The notes: generated from the sequence alone by a model not told the origin. A stretch of 64,000 nucleotides of DNA from Paenibacillus sp. 32O-W (GCF_007679495.1 NZ_VEGP01000006.1:79340-143339), one strand, 5' to 3'; numbered from the stretch's first letter, positions 52,834-63,710 are shown. Translations and numbers: made by a program.

Positions 52834-52944
52834 CAAGCTTTCCGTTTCGCAATAAAACGTTCTCTATCTTGGCAATAGGAACAGCTTGAAGGTTAATACT
52901 TTTTCCGCTTATATAATACCGACAAAACAGGTATCTGGCTACCA

Positions 52945-53445
52945 TCAGAGGGAATGCTTCTTAAGTAATCTATTAACGGTTTCCCTACGGATACCGATCC
53001 ATTGCCCGATTTCCTCTTGGGTCAGAACGTCACTGACCGGAACCTCTTGAATATACTCGGCGAACCAGTTCTGGAACATGCTCAGCCGATCCGAGGGAGA
53101 AATGGTGGTCAAATGATCCATTCGCTGCTGCATCATTCTTAGCTTTTGCTGCAGTAAAAGAGCGACCTCCCGGTACTTCTCCGGATTGCGCTCCAGCTTG
53201 CCATACCATTCCTCCGCCGGAATCGGCTCCACCTCGCTGGTTACGATCGCCACAGCCGTTCCGTGATACGGATTTTGGGAGATTAAAGAATGATGGGGTA
53301 TCGTTTCCCCTGGAACAATGATATTCATCAACAATTCCGATCCATTCTGATGGACCCGGACGATCTTCAGCATCCCGCTCTTGAGATGATACAAGGACCC
53401 TGTCTCCCCTTGACGAAACAGCACCTCTCCTTTATGCAGCAGCAA
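52945..53445 (-). CDS. Short Crp/Fnr-family regulator
   Basis: 166 residues. A cyclic-nucleotide-binding type beta roll (GEVLFRQGETGSLYHLKSG to PAEEWYGKL), a dimer helix (LQQKLRMMQQRMDHL) and a helix-turn-helix (LTQEEIGQWIGIRRETVNRLL). It has no cysteines, so it is not an iron-sulfur Fnr. The protein ends right after the recognition helix and lacks the wing, and the usual N-terminal helix is also missing. Short regulators like this occur in Paenibacillus, so it need not be broken. Start TTG 53445 follows GGGAGGG by 6 nt. The neighbour hmp has a Crp/Fnr-type site. Confidence 0.8.
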   Translation of the reverse strand: MLLHKGEVLFRQGETGSLYHLKSGMLKIVRVHQNGSELLMNIIVPGETIPHHSLISQNPYHGTAVAIVTSEVEPIPAEEWYGKLERNPEKYREVALLLQQKLRMMQQRMDHLTTISPSDRLSMFQNWFAEYIQEVPVSDVLTQEEIGQWIGIRRETVNRLLKKHSL

Positions 53446-53490
53446 TGAAATCCCTCCCAATCTTTCGGCCAAGTCGTATCTGAATTAAGA

Positions 53491-53540
53491 TCAACATGGA
53501 AAGACCAACCTTGCGGTTGGTCTGTAGGAATCCATGTTGT
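53491..53540 (-). terminator. Hairpin after pdhD
   Basis: AACATGGA and AGACCAACC (53493-53510) pair with GGTTGGTCT and TCCATGTT (53515-53538), leaving one small internal loop. No long U tract follows, so it may terminate poorly or protect the mRNA end. Confidence 0.6.
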
Positions 53541-53549
53541 TGTCGTGCG

Positions 53550-54959
53550 TTATATTTTAATATGAATCGGGTGTCCGAGAGCGACCTCCGAAGCTTCCAT
53601 CACAATTTCGCCTAATGTAGGATGGGCATGAATCGTCAGGGCGATGTCCTCGAGAGTTGCCCCCATTTCGATAGCCAGTCCCAGTTCTGCGATAATGTTG
53701 GATGCCTCCGCACCAACGACTTGTGCGCCAAGCACAAGACCATTTTCCTTGTTCGCAATCACTTTAACATATCCTTCCGTAGCGTTCAAGGACAATGCCC
53801 GTCCGTTAGCGGCAAACGGGAATTTGCCCACGGATACGTTGATTCCCTTTTCCTTGGCTTCGGATTCGCTCATGCCGACGCTGGCAATCTCGGGATCGGA
53901 GAATACGACCAGCGGAATCGCACGGTAATCTACAACGCTTGGCAAGCCGGCAATGGATTCTGCCGCCACTTTGCCCTCATACGAAGCTTTATGGGCAAGC
54001 GCCGGACCGGCAACGATGTCGCCGATAGCATAAATATGCGGAATGCTGGTTCTGCCTTGCTCGTCAACTTCGATCATGCCGCGATCCGTCATCTTGATTC
54101 CGATCAGATCCAGACCAAGCTCGCCATCGGTGTTCGGACGGCGGCCTACTGTCACCAGTACGTATTCGGCAGTAACCTGCTTTTCTTCTCCATTAACCGT
54201 AAATGTAACGGTAGCGTCCTTATCCGTTTGTTCGCAGCCTTGGGCCAGAGCGTTGGTATGAATATCGACGCCGGATTTCTTCAACTTGCGGGACACCAGC
54301 TGTGTCAAATCCTTCTCAAAACCTGGGAGAATCGTGTCCGAACCTTCCAGCACAGTTACCTTGGTACCGAACTTGGCGAACGTTTGGCCTAACTCGATTC
54401 CGATGTAGCCTCCTCCGATAACGACCAGGCTCTTCGGAATTTCACCGAGCTCCAGAGCTTCGGTAGAGGACAGGATACGCCCCCCGTATGGGAATGTCTT
54501 CAGTTCGATCGGACGAGAGCCCGTCGCAATGATGCAATGCTTGAAACGGTAACGGGGAGACTCGCTTTCGTTAAACAAGCGTGCTTCGTTCTCGTTGATG
54601 AACATAACTTCGCCGTTAAAGGTCTGAACCTTGTTCCCTTTAAGCAGGGAAGTGACTCCACCGGTCAGCTTGTTAACGACCGAGGACTTCCATTGCTGAA
54701 CTTTCGCGAAATCAACCTTGATTCCTTCCGCCGAAATTCCGATATCGCCATTCTGCATCGTTTCATATTGATGGGCTGCAGAAATAAGCGCTTTGGATGG
54801 AATACATCCGCGGTTCAGACAAACGCCTCCGAAGTCAGACTTATCGGCGATCATCACGCTTTTACCTAACTGGGCAGCGCGGATGGCGGCTACATAACCG
54901 CCAGGCCCCGCACCAATAACTAGAACATCAATATCGATAGACGCATCTCCGACTACCAT
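53550..54959 (-). CDS. pdhD: Dihydrolipoyl dehydrogenase (E3 of pyruvate dehydrogenase)
   Basis: 469 residues. FAD site [15 protein letters not shown], redox disulfide [17 protein letters not shown] site [11 protein letters not shown], second FAD site IYAIGDIV and the C-terminal active His in HAHPTLGEI are all present. It reoxidises dihydrolipoamide. Last gene of pdhABCD; 5 nt after pdhC. ATG 54959. Confidence 0.96.
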   Translation of the reverse strand: MVVGDASIDIDVLVIGAGPGGYVAAIRAAQLGKSVMIADKSDFGGVCLNRGCIPSKALISAAHQYETMQNGDIGISAEGIKVDFAKVQQWKSSVVNKLTGGVTSLLKGNKVQTFNGEVMFINENEARLFNESESPRYRFKHCIIATGSRPIELKTFPYGGRILSSTEALELGEIPKSLVVIGGGYIGIELGQTFAKFGTKVTVLEGSDTILPGFEKDLTQLVSRKLKKSGVDIHTNALAQGCEQTDKDATVTFTVNGEEKQVTAEYVLVTVGRRPNTDGELGLDLIGIKMTDRGMIEVDEQGRTSIPHIYAIGDIVAGPALAHKASYEGKVAAESIAGLPSVVDYRAIPLVVFSDPEIASVGMSESEAKEKGINVSVGKFPFAANGRALSLNATEGYVKVIANKENGLVLGAQVVGAEASNIIAELGLAIEMGATLEDIALTIHAHPTLGEIVMEASEVALGHPIHIKI

Positions 54960-54964
54960 AGTTA

Positions 54965-56284
54965 TTACACCTCCATGACCAGCAGCTCAGGATCGGACAA
55001 CAGCTGCTTGATATAATTCATGCAATTTTGAGCGGTGGCTCCATCAATAATGCGATGGTCGAAGCTAAGCGACAATGCCATAACCGGTGCGGCTACAATC
55101 TCGCCATTCTTCACTACCGGCTTCTCGGATATCCGTCCGGTTCCGAGGATCGCCACTTCCGGGAAGTTGATAACCGGGGTGAAGAACATTCCTCCGGCAG
55201 AACCGATATTCGTGATCGAAATCGTGCTTCCCTTCATCTCGTGGGGTGCGAGCTTGCCTTCACGTCCGCGGGTGGCCAAATCTTTAATTTCCGAGGCGAT
55301 CGTCCAGACATTCTTACGGTCTGCATCGTGAATCACCGGAACGAGCAAGCCGTTATCCGTATCGGTCGCAATCCCGATATTGTAGTACTTCTTGTACACA
55401 ATTTCGTTCTTCTCTTCGTCGATCATCGCATTCATGACCGGGAACTGTCTGACCGCAGCCACAAGAGCCTTGACGATAAACGGAAGGTAAGTCAGCTTGA
55501 CGCCCCTCTGCTCGGCGAGTGCCTTGCCTTTCTGACGCAGCGCCACAAGCTGGGATACGTCCACTTCGTCCATAATAGTGACATGAGGTGCCGTATATAC
55601 CGACTTGGACATGGCGTTGGCGATCACTTTGCGGATACCTTTGAACGGAACGCGTTCTTCGATCCGGTCTCCCGCTACAACGGTCGCAGCCGCAGCACCT
55701 GCTGCCGGAGCAGCCGCCTCTGCCGGCTTGTCCGCGACAGCCTGGCCTCCGCCCGCTGCGAAAGCTTCCACATCCTCGCGGGTGACTCGCCCGTTCTTGC
55801 CGGTAGCCGGGACATCGGCGATATTAATACCTTTCTCCCTGGCCAGCTTGCGAACGCTAGGCGTTGCCAGCACCTCCTTCGCAGAAGCCGCCGGCTTGGC
55901 GTTCGTACCCTGTCCGGCCTGACCCTCGGAAGCATCCGCCTTGGCCGTATTCTCCACGTTGTCAACGACCGCTTCGCCTATATTATCTTCTACTTTTTCT
56001 TCAGCGGTTCCTTCCGTATCGCCATGATCCGGGGGAAGATCGCCTTCCGCATCGATGACAGCCACTACCTGACCGACTGTACATACTTGCCCTTCCTGTA
56101 CTTTCACCTCAACGACGGTACCGTTAACCGGACAAGGCACCTCAACAACCGCCTTATCGTTCTGCACGTCCATAATGATATCATCGTCTGTTATTTTATC
56201 GCCAGGCTTGATGTGAAGCTTGACAATTTCACCTTCGTGCAGGCCTTCCCCGAGCTCAGGGAATCTGTATTGAAACATGGCCAT
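54965..56284 (-). CDS. pdhC: Dihydrolipoyllysine acetyltransferase (E2 of pyruvate dehydrogenase)
   Basis: 439 residues. One lipoyl domain (about 3-78; lipoylated Lys in VQNDKAVVE), an acidic linker, an E3/E1-binding domain (about 138-175: [19 protein letters not shown]), an Ala-rich linker and the catalytic domain (about 215-438) with [10 protein letters not shown] carrying the active His and Asp. It moves acetyl groups to CoA and is the core of the complex. GGAGG precedes ATG 56284 by 8 nt. The lipL gene nearby encodes a likely lipoylation enzyme. Confidence 0.96.
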   Translation of the reverse strand: MAMFQYRFPELGEGLHEGEIVKLHIKPGDKITDDDIIMDVQNDKAVVEVPCPVNGTVVEVKVQEGQVCTVGQVVAVIDAEGDLPPDHGDTEGTAEEKVEDNIGEAVVDNVENTAKADASEGQAGQGTNAKPAASAKEVLATPSVRKLAREKGINIADVPATGKNGRVTREDVEAFAAGGGQAVADKPAEAAAPAAGAAAATVVAGDRIEERVPFKGIRKVIANAMSKSVYTAPHVTIMDEVDVSQLVALRQKGKALAEQRGVKLTYLPFIVKALVAAVRQFPVMNAMIDEEKNEIVYKKYYNIGIATDTDNGLLVPVIHDADRKNVWTIASEIKDLATRGREGKLAPHEMKGSTISITNIGSAGGMFFTPVINFPEVAILGTGRISEKPVVKNGEIVAAPVMALSLSFDHRIIDGATAQNCMNYIKQLLSDPELLVMEV

Positions 56285-56418
56285 GGCCCCTACCTCCTTG
56301 ATCGTTATGCATGAAACTAATTCCGTTCGCCCCTATGTAGGGTTATTTAAACATTCTGCTCGGCTTCCTTGCCCATTCCGACTTCCTAGGTGCATTCCTG
56401 TGCAAGCAAGCGAAATTT

Positions 56419-56448
56419 AGACGCATCCGCATTCCTTCGGATACGTCT
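56419..56448 (-). other. Hairpin in the pdhB-pdhC gap
   Basis: AGACGCATCCG (56419-56429) and CGGATACGTCT (56438-56448) form an 11-base stem with one G-U pair on the minus-strand RNA. No U tract follows. It is the only structure in a 198-nt gap inside an otherwise tight operon, so it could be a processing or stability site. Confidence 0.5.
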
Positions 56449-56482
56449 CTTACTGATAGAAAGGCTGACTTGTCCAATCCGG

Positions 56483-57463
56483 TTAAAATTCAAGAACTTC
56501 ATTAATCCCTGCAATAATGCGAGCCGGATTCGGAAGCCATTGATCCTCGATAAGAGCGAAAGGATATACGGTATCCGGAGGCGCTACGCGCAGAACCGGC
56601 GCTTCCAGATGAAGAATCGCTTTTTCATTGATCTGCGCGATGACTTCTGCAGCTACGCCGGACGTTTTCTGTGCTTCCTGAACAACGATAGCGCGGTTCG
56701 TTTTCTTAATCGACTCCACAATGGTATCGATATCGATCGGCATGATTGTCCGCAGGTCGATAACCTCGACTTTAACCCCTTTCGTCTTCTCCAGCTCTTC
56801 CGCCGCCTTGAGCGAAGTATGAACCATCGCCCCGTAAGTAATAATGGTGGCGTCCGTTCCTTCGCGCACGACCTTGGCCTTTCCGAGCGGTACGGTATAC
56901 TCTCCTTCCGGAACATCTTCCCGGAAAGCATGGTACAGATTCAGATGCTCCATGAAAAAGACCGGATCGTTGTCACGGATCGCCGAAATAAGAAGACCCT
57001 TGGCATCATACGGGTTGGAAGGCACAACGACCTTAATACCTGGAGTTTGTACAAGCAATCCTTCCAGAGAGTCAGTATGCAGCTCGGCCGCCTTGACACC
57101 TCCTCCAAAAGGAGTACGGAATACGATTGGTGCATGGTATCTTCCGCCGGAACGGTAACGCATGCGGGCAGCTTGCACACAGATTTGGTCCATTGCTTCA
57201 AATATGAAGCCGATAAACTGAATTTCGGCAATCGGCCGGAAACCTTGCGTTCCCAAGCCGACCGCCAATCCGCCGATAGCGGATTCCGCCAGTGGAGTAT
57301 CGAACACCCGCTCTTCACCGAATTCTTCCTGCAGACCTTCGGACGCACGGAATACTCCGCCGACTTTACCGACGTCTTCCCCGAACAACAGAACGTTGGG
57401 ATCGCGTTTAAGTTCGACGCGCATAGCGTCTCTGATTGCTTCTTTCAAGTTCATTTGAGCCAT
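56483..57463 (-). CDS. pdhB: Pyruvate dehydrogenase E1 component, beta subunit
   Basis: 326 residues, transketolase-like pyrimidine-binding domain plus C-terminal domain. [38 protein letters not shown] and [19 protein letters not shown] are typical. With PdhA it decarboxylates pyruvate on thiamine diphosphate. GGAGG lies 13 nt from ATG 57463; a second ATG three codons on is possible. Confidence 0.96.
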   Translation of the reverse strand: MAQMNLKEAIRDAMRVELKRDPNVLLFGEDVGKVGGVFRASEGLQEEFGEERVFDTPLAESAIGGLAVGLGTQGFRPIAEIQFIGFIFEAMDQICVQAARMRYRSGGRYHAPIVFRTPFGGGVKAAELHTDSLEGLLVQTPGIKVVVPSNPYDAKGLLISAIRDNDPVFFMEHLNLYHAFREDVPEGEYTVPLGKAKVVREGTDATIITYGAMVHTSLKAAEELEKTKGVKVEVIDLRTIMPIDIDTIVESIKKTNRAIVVQEAQKTSGVAAEVIAQINEKAILHLEAPVLRVAPPDTVYPFALIEDQWLPNPARIIAGINEVLEF

Positions 57464-57533
57464 GACTAACCCGATTCCTCCTTAGAATACCTAATCAAGC
57501 TGTTATATATTGCGTAAAGGCCTGTTTCCGGTC

Positions 57534-58658
<1,125 letters not shown>

Positions 58659-58762
58659 CTAGTCAATAATTGTTACGAAGAGTAATCTGTTATACAATTA
58701 TTATATTACTGTCTCACTAGAATTTCCACCAAAATATAAAGTTTGTTCGATTTATAGGCTTT

Positions 58763-58778
58763 ACTGTTTTTAAACAGT
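58763..58778. promoter_or_regulatory. Palindrome between pdhA and the esterase gene
   Basis: ACTGTTT-TT-AAACAGT is a perfect inverted repeat in the divergent intergenic region. It could be an operator. No T run makes it a convincing terminator. Confidence 0.35.
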
Positions 58779-58912
58779 TGAAAAAAAGTTATATAACAGA
58801 TGGCCGGCTAATTCATTAAAACCCCATCTAATAGCTTAGCCTCAATATTATATCATTTACCTCCCCGTTGAAAAAAATAAGACGGGAGTATAACAGGAAG
58901 GATGAATGTATC

Positions 58913-59641
58913 ATGACCAATCCATCTATTTACCATCGCACTATCCTCAAGAAACAAATTTATTCGGCTTCCCTTCAGACGGAGAGAGAGATCTGGGTGT
59001 ATTTACCTCCCGGCTATAACGAGCTGCTGACCTATCCGGTCGTTTACTGCCAGGACGGGGTCGAATTTTTGAATTATGGCCGAATTGCAACAGCAACGAA
59101 TCAGCTTGTCCTAGAGGAAGACATGGAGCCCCCTATTATTGTTGGAGTACATGTCGATCTGAAAAACCGGACAGAGGAGTATTCTCCGGACGGAGAACGC
59201 TTCTCGGCTTATTGCCGTTTCTGGACGGAAGAAATGATGCCGGAAATAGAACGAAGCTTCCCGATCCGGGCTTCCGCCGAGGAAAGAATACTGGCGGGGG
59301 ATTCGCTGGGGGCCACTGTCAGTCTGCATCTGGCCCTCGATCACCCTCATCTGTTCCGCAAGCTGATTTCCTTGTCCGGCGCCTTCTTGCCACCTACGCG
59401 GCAGCGCCTGACGGGCGAATCGGATCTAAGCGGGCTCGACATGTATATGTTGATCGGTCTGCAGGAAACAGAAGTGAAAACTCAGAGAGGGACCTTCGAT
59501 TTCCTGGAAGCCAATCGCCTGGCCAAAGAGCTGTTGACAAGTAAAGGGGCTAATGTTTATTACGAAGAAGACGAAGGAAAGCATCTATGGGGATTCTGGC
59601 AGAAGAAGCTTCCCTCGGCATTGTATCACTTTCTGGGCTAG
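58913..59641 (+). CDS. Esterase of the enterochelin esterase / EsteraseD type
   Basis: 242 residues, alpha/beta hydrolase. The nucleophile elbow is AGDSLGATVSL, with VYLPPGYNELLTYPVVYCQDG near the N-terminus and a late EGKHLWGFW supplying the likely His. Family members cut ester bonds of siderophores or small esters. It has no signal peptide. ATG 58913 follows AAGGATG; the open frame to 58868 has no site. It is divergent from the pdh operon; its substrate is unknown. Confidence 0.82.
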   Translation: MTNPSIYHRTILKKQIYSASLQTEREIWVYLPPGYNELLTYPVVYCQDGVEFLNYGRIATATNQLVLEEDMEPPIIVGVHVDLKNRTEEYSPDGERFSAYCRFWTEEMMPEIERSFPIRASAEERILAGDSLGATVSLHLALDHPHLFRKLISLSGAFLPPTRQRLTGESDLSGLDMYMLIGLQETEVKTQRGTFDFLEANRLAKELLTSKGANVYYEEDEGKHLWGFWQKKLPSALYHFLG

Positions 59642-59675
59642 AACGATTATCATATACGGCGGGAGCTGCGATTAT

Positions 59676-60521
59676 TTAACGATCGTATCGGTTTTTGAGC
59701 AGTGTCATGGTCTGTTCGATTTCCGGATTCAGCAGCTCCGCCGGTCCGATTTCCCTTAAACATCCTCCTGCTTCACGGACAACCTCCACCGTTCGCTGAG
59801 CGAAGGCTTCTGCTGAAGGCACATTCGCCAACTCCGCCAGGCTGCCCATGCTCGTGTCGCTGACTCGGGGATAAGCCAGGGCGGAATCCCCTCGGGAGGC
59901 GATCTCATAGAATCTTCTGGCGACGGAGGCGCGGTCTGTTCCCCTGCCTTCTACAACGACGAAGGCTTGGATGACGAAGCCCCGGGCTTGGCGCCGCTGC
60001 GCTATCCCGCAAAATTTCCGCCCGCCTATCGCCAGATCGTAATCCCCGGGGCAATAGGACCCCCGGATTTCCCCATCCTGCACGGAATCGGTCCATGGCG
60101 AAATGACTTGGCGGAGCAGGGAAACCATGAAACGAAAATCTTGATGGAAGTCCATCTTCCCTTCCGGGTTGGGTAGAACAAGAGACAGGTTCACCACGCC
60201 GGCATCCAGAGGAACCGCCGCCCCGCCCGAATTGCGGACGGCCGTGTCATAGCCTTCCCCTCTAAGCCAGTCCATGGCCTGCTCCGCATAAGGAAGCTTC
60301 CTGTCCCTCAAGCCGACGACAAAAGCCCGGGGATGCCTCCATATATGGAGCAGCGGCCCCGATTTCTTCTCTATTTGTCTGCACATAACCTCATCCCATG
60401 CAAAGGGAAGCAATATCGGAAAAGAACCGCCGGCTTCCTTCGCTTGGGTATGAATAACCGTCACTTTTTTCAGCCAATCCGGCTGCAGCTGTATTTGTTC
60501 TTTAATGTTCAACCTTTTCAT
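59676..60521 (-). CDS. lipL: Octanoyl-[GcvH]:protein N-octanoyltransferase (LipL-like)
   Basis: 281 residues, biotin/lipoate ligase fold. RNSGGAAVPLDAGVVNLSLV and GSYCPGDYDLAIGGRKFCGIAQRR carry the conserved Lys-type and catalytic Cys regions of LipL. LipL moves octanoyl or lipoyl groups from GcvH to E2 subunits. The pdh operon nearby encodes a lipoylated E2, consistent with this role. The start is uncertain: ATG 60521 has no strong ribosome site, and the frame is open to 60644. Confidence 0.85.
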   Translation of the reverse strand: MKRLNIKEQIQLQPDWLKKVTVIHTQAKEAGGSFPILLPFAWDEVMCRQIEKKSGPLLHIWRHPRAFVVGLRDRKLPYAEQAMDWLRGEGYDTAVRNSGGAAVPLDAGVVNLSLVLPNPEGKMDFHQDFRFMVSLLRQVISPWTDSVQDGEIRGSYCPGDYDLAIGGRKFCGIAQRRQARGFVIQAFVVVEGRGTDRASVARRFYEIASRGDSALAYPRVSDTSMGSLAELANVPSAEAFAQRTVEVVREAGGCLREIGPAELLNPEIEQTMTLLKNRYDR

Positions 60522-60801
60522 CCCGTTCTTTTGTAAAATAATTCGCTCGGCGCAAAGCTTGTACTTCCAGTTACCCAACAGAACTTGTGATTCATTTGTC
60601 TGACTGTATGTTTTTTTTCGTATAAAACGCACTCGTTCGATCACTCTTCGCGCATTTGTATCTCTACTGACTACGCTAGGTACGGTTACGATGAAGATAC
60701 TGAGATTCTTTTTTCAACAGTCTGAGATTTTCCATCCAGTTTCCTCATATTACCTCCAGGGAGTAAACTAGCTGGATGATCTCCACTAAGCTATTCGCCC
60801 C

Positions 60802-62151
60802 CTACTGCCAAACCTTGTCCCCGCTTTGGACCCCGTCCTTGGTAACCACGGCATAAACGAGAGGCTTGGGCTCGACCGGCCGCTCCGCCAGCCTGAAGGC
60901 GGTAAGAACCTGCTTCCCGGCCGCTTCCGCTGCTTCAGCCCGGCCTGCAGACACATGAAGCTCCGCTAACGTGTCTCCCCGGACTACCCGTTCCCCGGAC
61001 CGCTTATGAAGCACGATGCCTACGCCTAAGTCGATCTTGTCCTCCTTCGTGGCCCTACCGGCCCCCAGGTTCATAGCCGCCAAGCCGATTTCCTCCGCGG
61101 CGACACTCTCGATCCAGCCCTCCCCATCCGCATGAACAGGGATGATCGTATCGGCCGCCGGAAGCTGCTCCGGGAAATCGACGATATCCGCTTTCCCTCC
61201 CTGGGCTGCGATCATTTCCTTCAGCTTATTACAGGCCGCACCGCTTGTAATAGCCTCTTCCAAAATACCTACAGCCTGGACATAATCCTTCGCCTTGCCC
61301 CCCAGCAGTAGCATATGCGCGCCCAGCATCAAGGCGACCTTCCTCAGCGGAGTGCCGGTCTCTTCTCCTTTCAGCACCCGGATCGCTTCCTTCACTTCCA
61401 GAGCATTTCCGATGGAGCTGCCCAACGGCTCGTCCATACCGGTAATGACCGCTACCGTTTCGCGCCCTACCTGCGAGCCTATGGCAACCATCGCCTCGGC
61501 CAGCTCAATCGATTCCTCCAACGATTTCATGAAGGCGCCATTGCCGGTTTTGACGTCCAGCACTATAGCATCGGCACCCGAGGCAATTTTCTTGCTCATC
61601 ACCGAACTGGCTATCAGCGGGATGGAGTTGACCGTCGCCGTCACATCCCTCAAGCTGTACAGCTTTTTGTCCGCGGGTGTAATATTCCCTGTTTGGCTGA
61701 TAACGGCAGCGCCAACCCGGTTGACCTGCTCCACGAATTGCTCCTTGCTCAATTCCACCCGGTATCCGGGGATCGACTCCAGCTTGTCGATGGTGCCGCC
61801 GGTATGGCCCAACCCGCGCCCGGACATCTTGGCCACAGGAACTCCCGCCGCTGCGACAAGCGGAGCAAGAATAAGCGTAGTCGTATCCCCTACACCGCCA
61901 GTGCTGTGTTTATCCACTTTTATCCCATGAATGGCGCCGAGATCCATCTGATCCCCCGAACGGGCCATTTCCATAGTCAAATCAGCGGTCTCCCTGGCGT
62001 TCATCCCTTGGAAATAAACCGCCATAGCCCATGCCGACAATTGATAATCCGGTATGGACCCGTCTGTGCAGCCCCGGATTATAAAGGCGATTTCCTCCGA
62101 ATTCAATTCCCCGCCGTCCCTTTTCTTACGGATTATATCGACCGTTCTCAT
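60802..62151 (-). CDS. pdp: Pyrimidine-nucleoside phosphorylase
   Basis: 449 residues. The signature KMSGRGLGHTGGTIDKLESI is complete, as are KVDKHSTGGVGDTTTLIL and the C-terminal pyrimidine-phosphorylase domain (about 345-430). It splits uridine and thymidine with phosphate. ATG 62151 follows GGAGGG. Its neighbours are unrelated; no deoC or cdd gene is next to it. Confidence 0.95.
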   Translation of the reverse strand: MRTVDIIRKKRDGGELNSEEIAFIIRGCTDGSIPDYQLSAWAMAVYFQGMNARETADLTMEMARSGDQMDLGAIHGIKVDKHSTGGVGDTTTLILAPLVAAAGVPVAKMSGRGLGHTGGTIDKLESIPGYRVELSKEQFVEQVNRVGAAVISQTGNITPADKKLYSLRDVTATVNSIPLIASSVMSKKIASGADAIVLDVKTGNGAFMKSLEESIELAEAMVAIGSQVGRETVAVITGMDEPLGSSIGNALEVKEAIRVLKGEETGTPLRKVALMLGAHMLLLGGKAKDYVQAVGILEEAITSGAACNKLKEMIAAQGGKADIVDFPEQLPAADTIIPVHADGEGWIESVAAEEIGLAAMNLGAGRATKEDKIDLGVGIVLHKRSGERVVRGDTLAELHVSAGRAEAAEAAGKQVLTAFRLAERPVEPKPLVYAVVTKDGVQSGDKVWQ

Positions 62152-62636
62152 TGTATCCCTCCGCAGCATATATTTATCAAGGCATAGCCATCTGTGAGTT
62201 CATCCTTATTATAAACGATTTTCCGGCTGGAATCTTGCACAACACTACAACACCGCTCCAACCGGGTAACCCGAAGGGATTAATCATTCTCGAAAATTTA
62301 CCTCACATTAGTCAATTGTCAAAAAAGATACGAAGTGATTTTCATGAGATGAGCGTCTATTTTTCAATTGTGTCAAATTCGTGAACAAATATCAGATTAA
62401 TTTGAAATCATCGTAAAATTGAAAACATTTTGTTACTTTTATCCGTCTATATTCATGTAAGCTTTAAATAAGCTTTTGGTTTAGACCATAAGGATAAGGG
62501 TTAAAGTAAAGATAAGAAGACTTTCTAACGGAAAGATTTCCGAAGATTGTTCTTTCAGCGCTATAGCAGCTTTTCACGCATGCACTTGATGCACAGATCT
62601 TTGTTCATAAAGGTCTTCCGATTAACATATGCTTGT

Positions 62637-62672
62637 ACAAAAAAAGACACAAGCAGGTGCATGCTTGCGTCT
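62637..62672 (-). terminator. Terminator of the NlpC/P60 gene
   Basis: AGACACAAGCA (62645-62655) pairs with TGCTTGCGTCT (62662-62672), followed on the minus strand by seven U residues. The gap 62152-62636 beyond it is AT-rich and shows no gene; the pdp promoter should lie near its left end. Confidence 0.85.
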
Positions 62673-62688
62673 AATCGCTTAGTATCCA

Positions 62689-63573
62689 TTACAATACTCT
62701 CTTGGCTCCGACATAGCGCGGACCCCAATATTTGCTGTTAAGGCTATCTACCTTAACACCAGAAGACGTTGTAGACGAAATAAATTCGTTATTGCCAATG
62801 TAAACTCCGACATGCGAGATAGAGAAGTTCTTGGTGATCGAGAAAAAGACAAGATCCCCTTCCTTCAACTCGTTAACCGAAGTGCCTGCCTCATCGTACA
62901 TACTCGCAGAAGTACGAGGCAGCTCAATTCCCTCGCTTGAAAACACATAACGGATAAATCCGGAACAGTCAAACCCGCTAGGCGTGGTTCCTCCCCACTG
63001 GTAAGGGGTTCCCAGATATTCCCTTGCCTTCTCGATAACTGCCGGAGTGGTGTCGACTACCTCTTCGGCGGCTTCGGGAGGAGCAGAATACCATGCCGGA
63101 GCATGATACTTTCCATCTGCCGCAATAATTGCTATATAATTAACGTCATCCCATTGCAGCATATAACCGAACGCTCCGGATAGGAAACGCACAGGAACAT
63201 ATACCTGTCCGTCAACAAAATCTACTTCGGAGTCCAAAGCTACAGGTTCGTCGTTCACAATCGCTTCTTTAGAGCCGGTAACCAAAGTGATCCTCCGGCT
63301 TTCGTTAAATACCTCAGTCGTTACTTTGTCCTGCTCCTTGGACCAGTTCAACTGGTAACCAAGCTTCTCGGCAACCGGACGCAGCGGCACCATTGTCGTC
63401 CCCGTGGCATCCAGATAAGGCTGTCCCTCTTGGAAAACGACCAATTCATCATTTATTTGTACTTTCACATCAATATTCGATTCAGCCGCATCAGCCTGAT
63501 GCGAAACAAATAATCCAGATAACAATAACGCGAAAGATAATGCCAGTTTCTGGCCAAAATGATTGAGCCTCAG
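62689..63573 (-). CDS. Secreted NlpC/P60 endopeptidase with copper-amine-oxidase N-terminal-like domain
   Basis: 294 residues if begun at CTG 63573. A signal peptide (LRLNHFGQKLALSFALLL to QADAAES, about 1-31) leads to a stalk domain of the copper amine oxidase N-terminal type (about 35-140, VPLRPVAEKLGYQLNW). The NlpC/P60 domain (about 163-294) has the catalytic Cys in FDCSGFIRYVF and His in SHVGVYIG. It cuts peptidoglycan peptides. The frame has no ATG, GTG or TTG before TTG 63525, which would cut the signal in half; AAGGAGG sits 8 nt before the CTG. It is under a c-di-AMP riboswitch. Confidence 0.88.
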   Translation of the reverse strand: MRLNHFGQKLALSFALLLSGLFVSHQADAAESNIDVKVQINDELVVFQEGQPYLDATGTTMVPLRPVAEKLGYQLNWSKEQDKVTTEVFNESRRITLVTGSKEAIVNDEPVALDSEVDFVDGQVYVPVRFLSGAFGYMLQWDDVNYIAIIAADGKYHAPAWYSAPPEAAEEVVDTTPAVIEKAREYLGTPYQWGGTTPSGFDCSGFIRYVFSSEGIELPRTSASMYDEAGTSVNELKEGDLVFFSITKNFSISHVGVYIGNNEFISSTTSSGVKVDSLNSKYWGPRYVGAKRVL

Positions 63574-63588
63574 TGTTGCTTCCTCCTT

Positions 63589-63710
63589 ATGCCTCCGGAG
63601 TTAGTTGTCGGGTTCGGGTCGAGGATTCCCTAGCTAAAGCGTGCACCCGCAATAGCATTCACCCCATAGTGATCCCCCGTACCAGCTTGTAATAGAGCTG
63701 GATTCGGCAT
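63589..63710 (-). promoter_or_regulatory. c-di-AMP riboswitch (ydaO/yuaA type)
   Basis: On the minus strand the conserved blocks appear in order: GCCGAATCCAGC, GGTACGGGGGATCAC, TGGGGTGAATGC, and CTCGACCCGAACCCGACAAC with CTAACTCCGGAGGC. P1 would pair TGCC with GGCA. This class turns off cell-wall hydrolases and potassium transporters when c-di-AMP is high. There is no terminator between it and the start codon; the ribosome site begins at the end of P1. Confidence 0.92.

Noticed and set aside
55028..56314. Plus-strand open frame opposite pdhC (428 codons)
   Set aside because: Antisense to a complete E2 enzyme with all its domains.
56390..57469. Plus-strand open frame opposite pdhB (359 codons)
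   Set aside because: Antisense to an intact E1 beta subunit.
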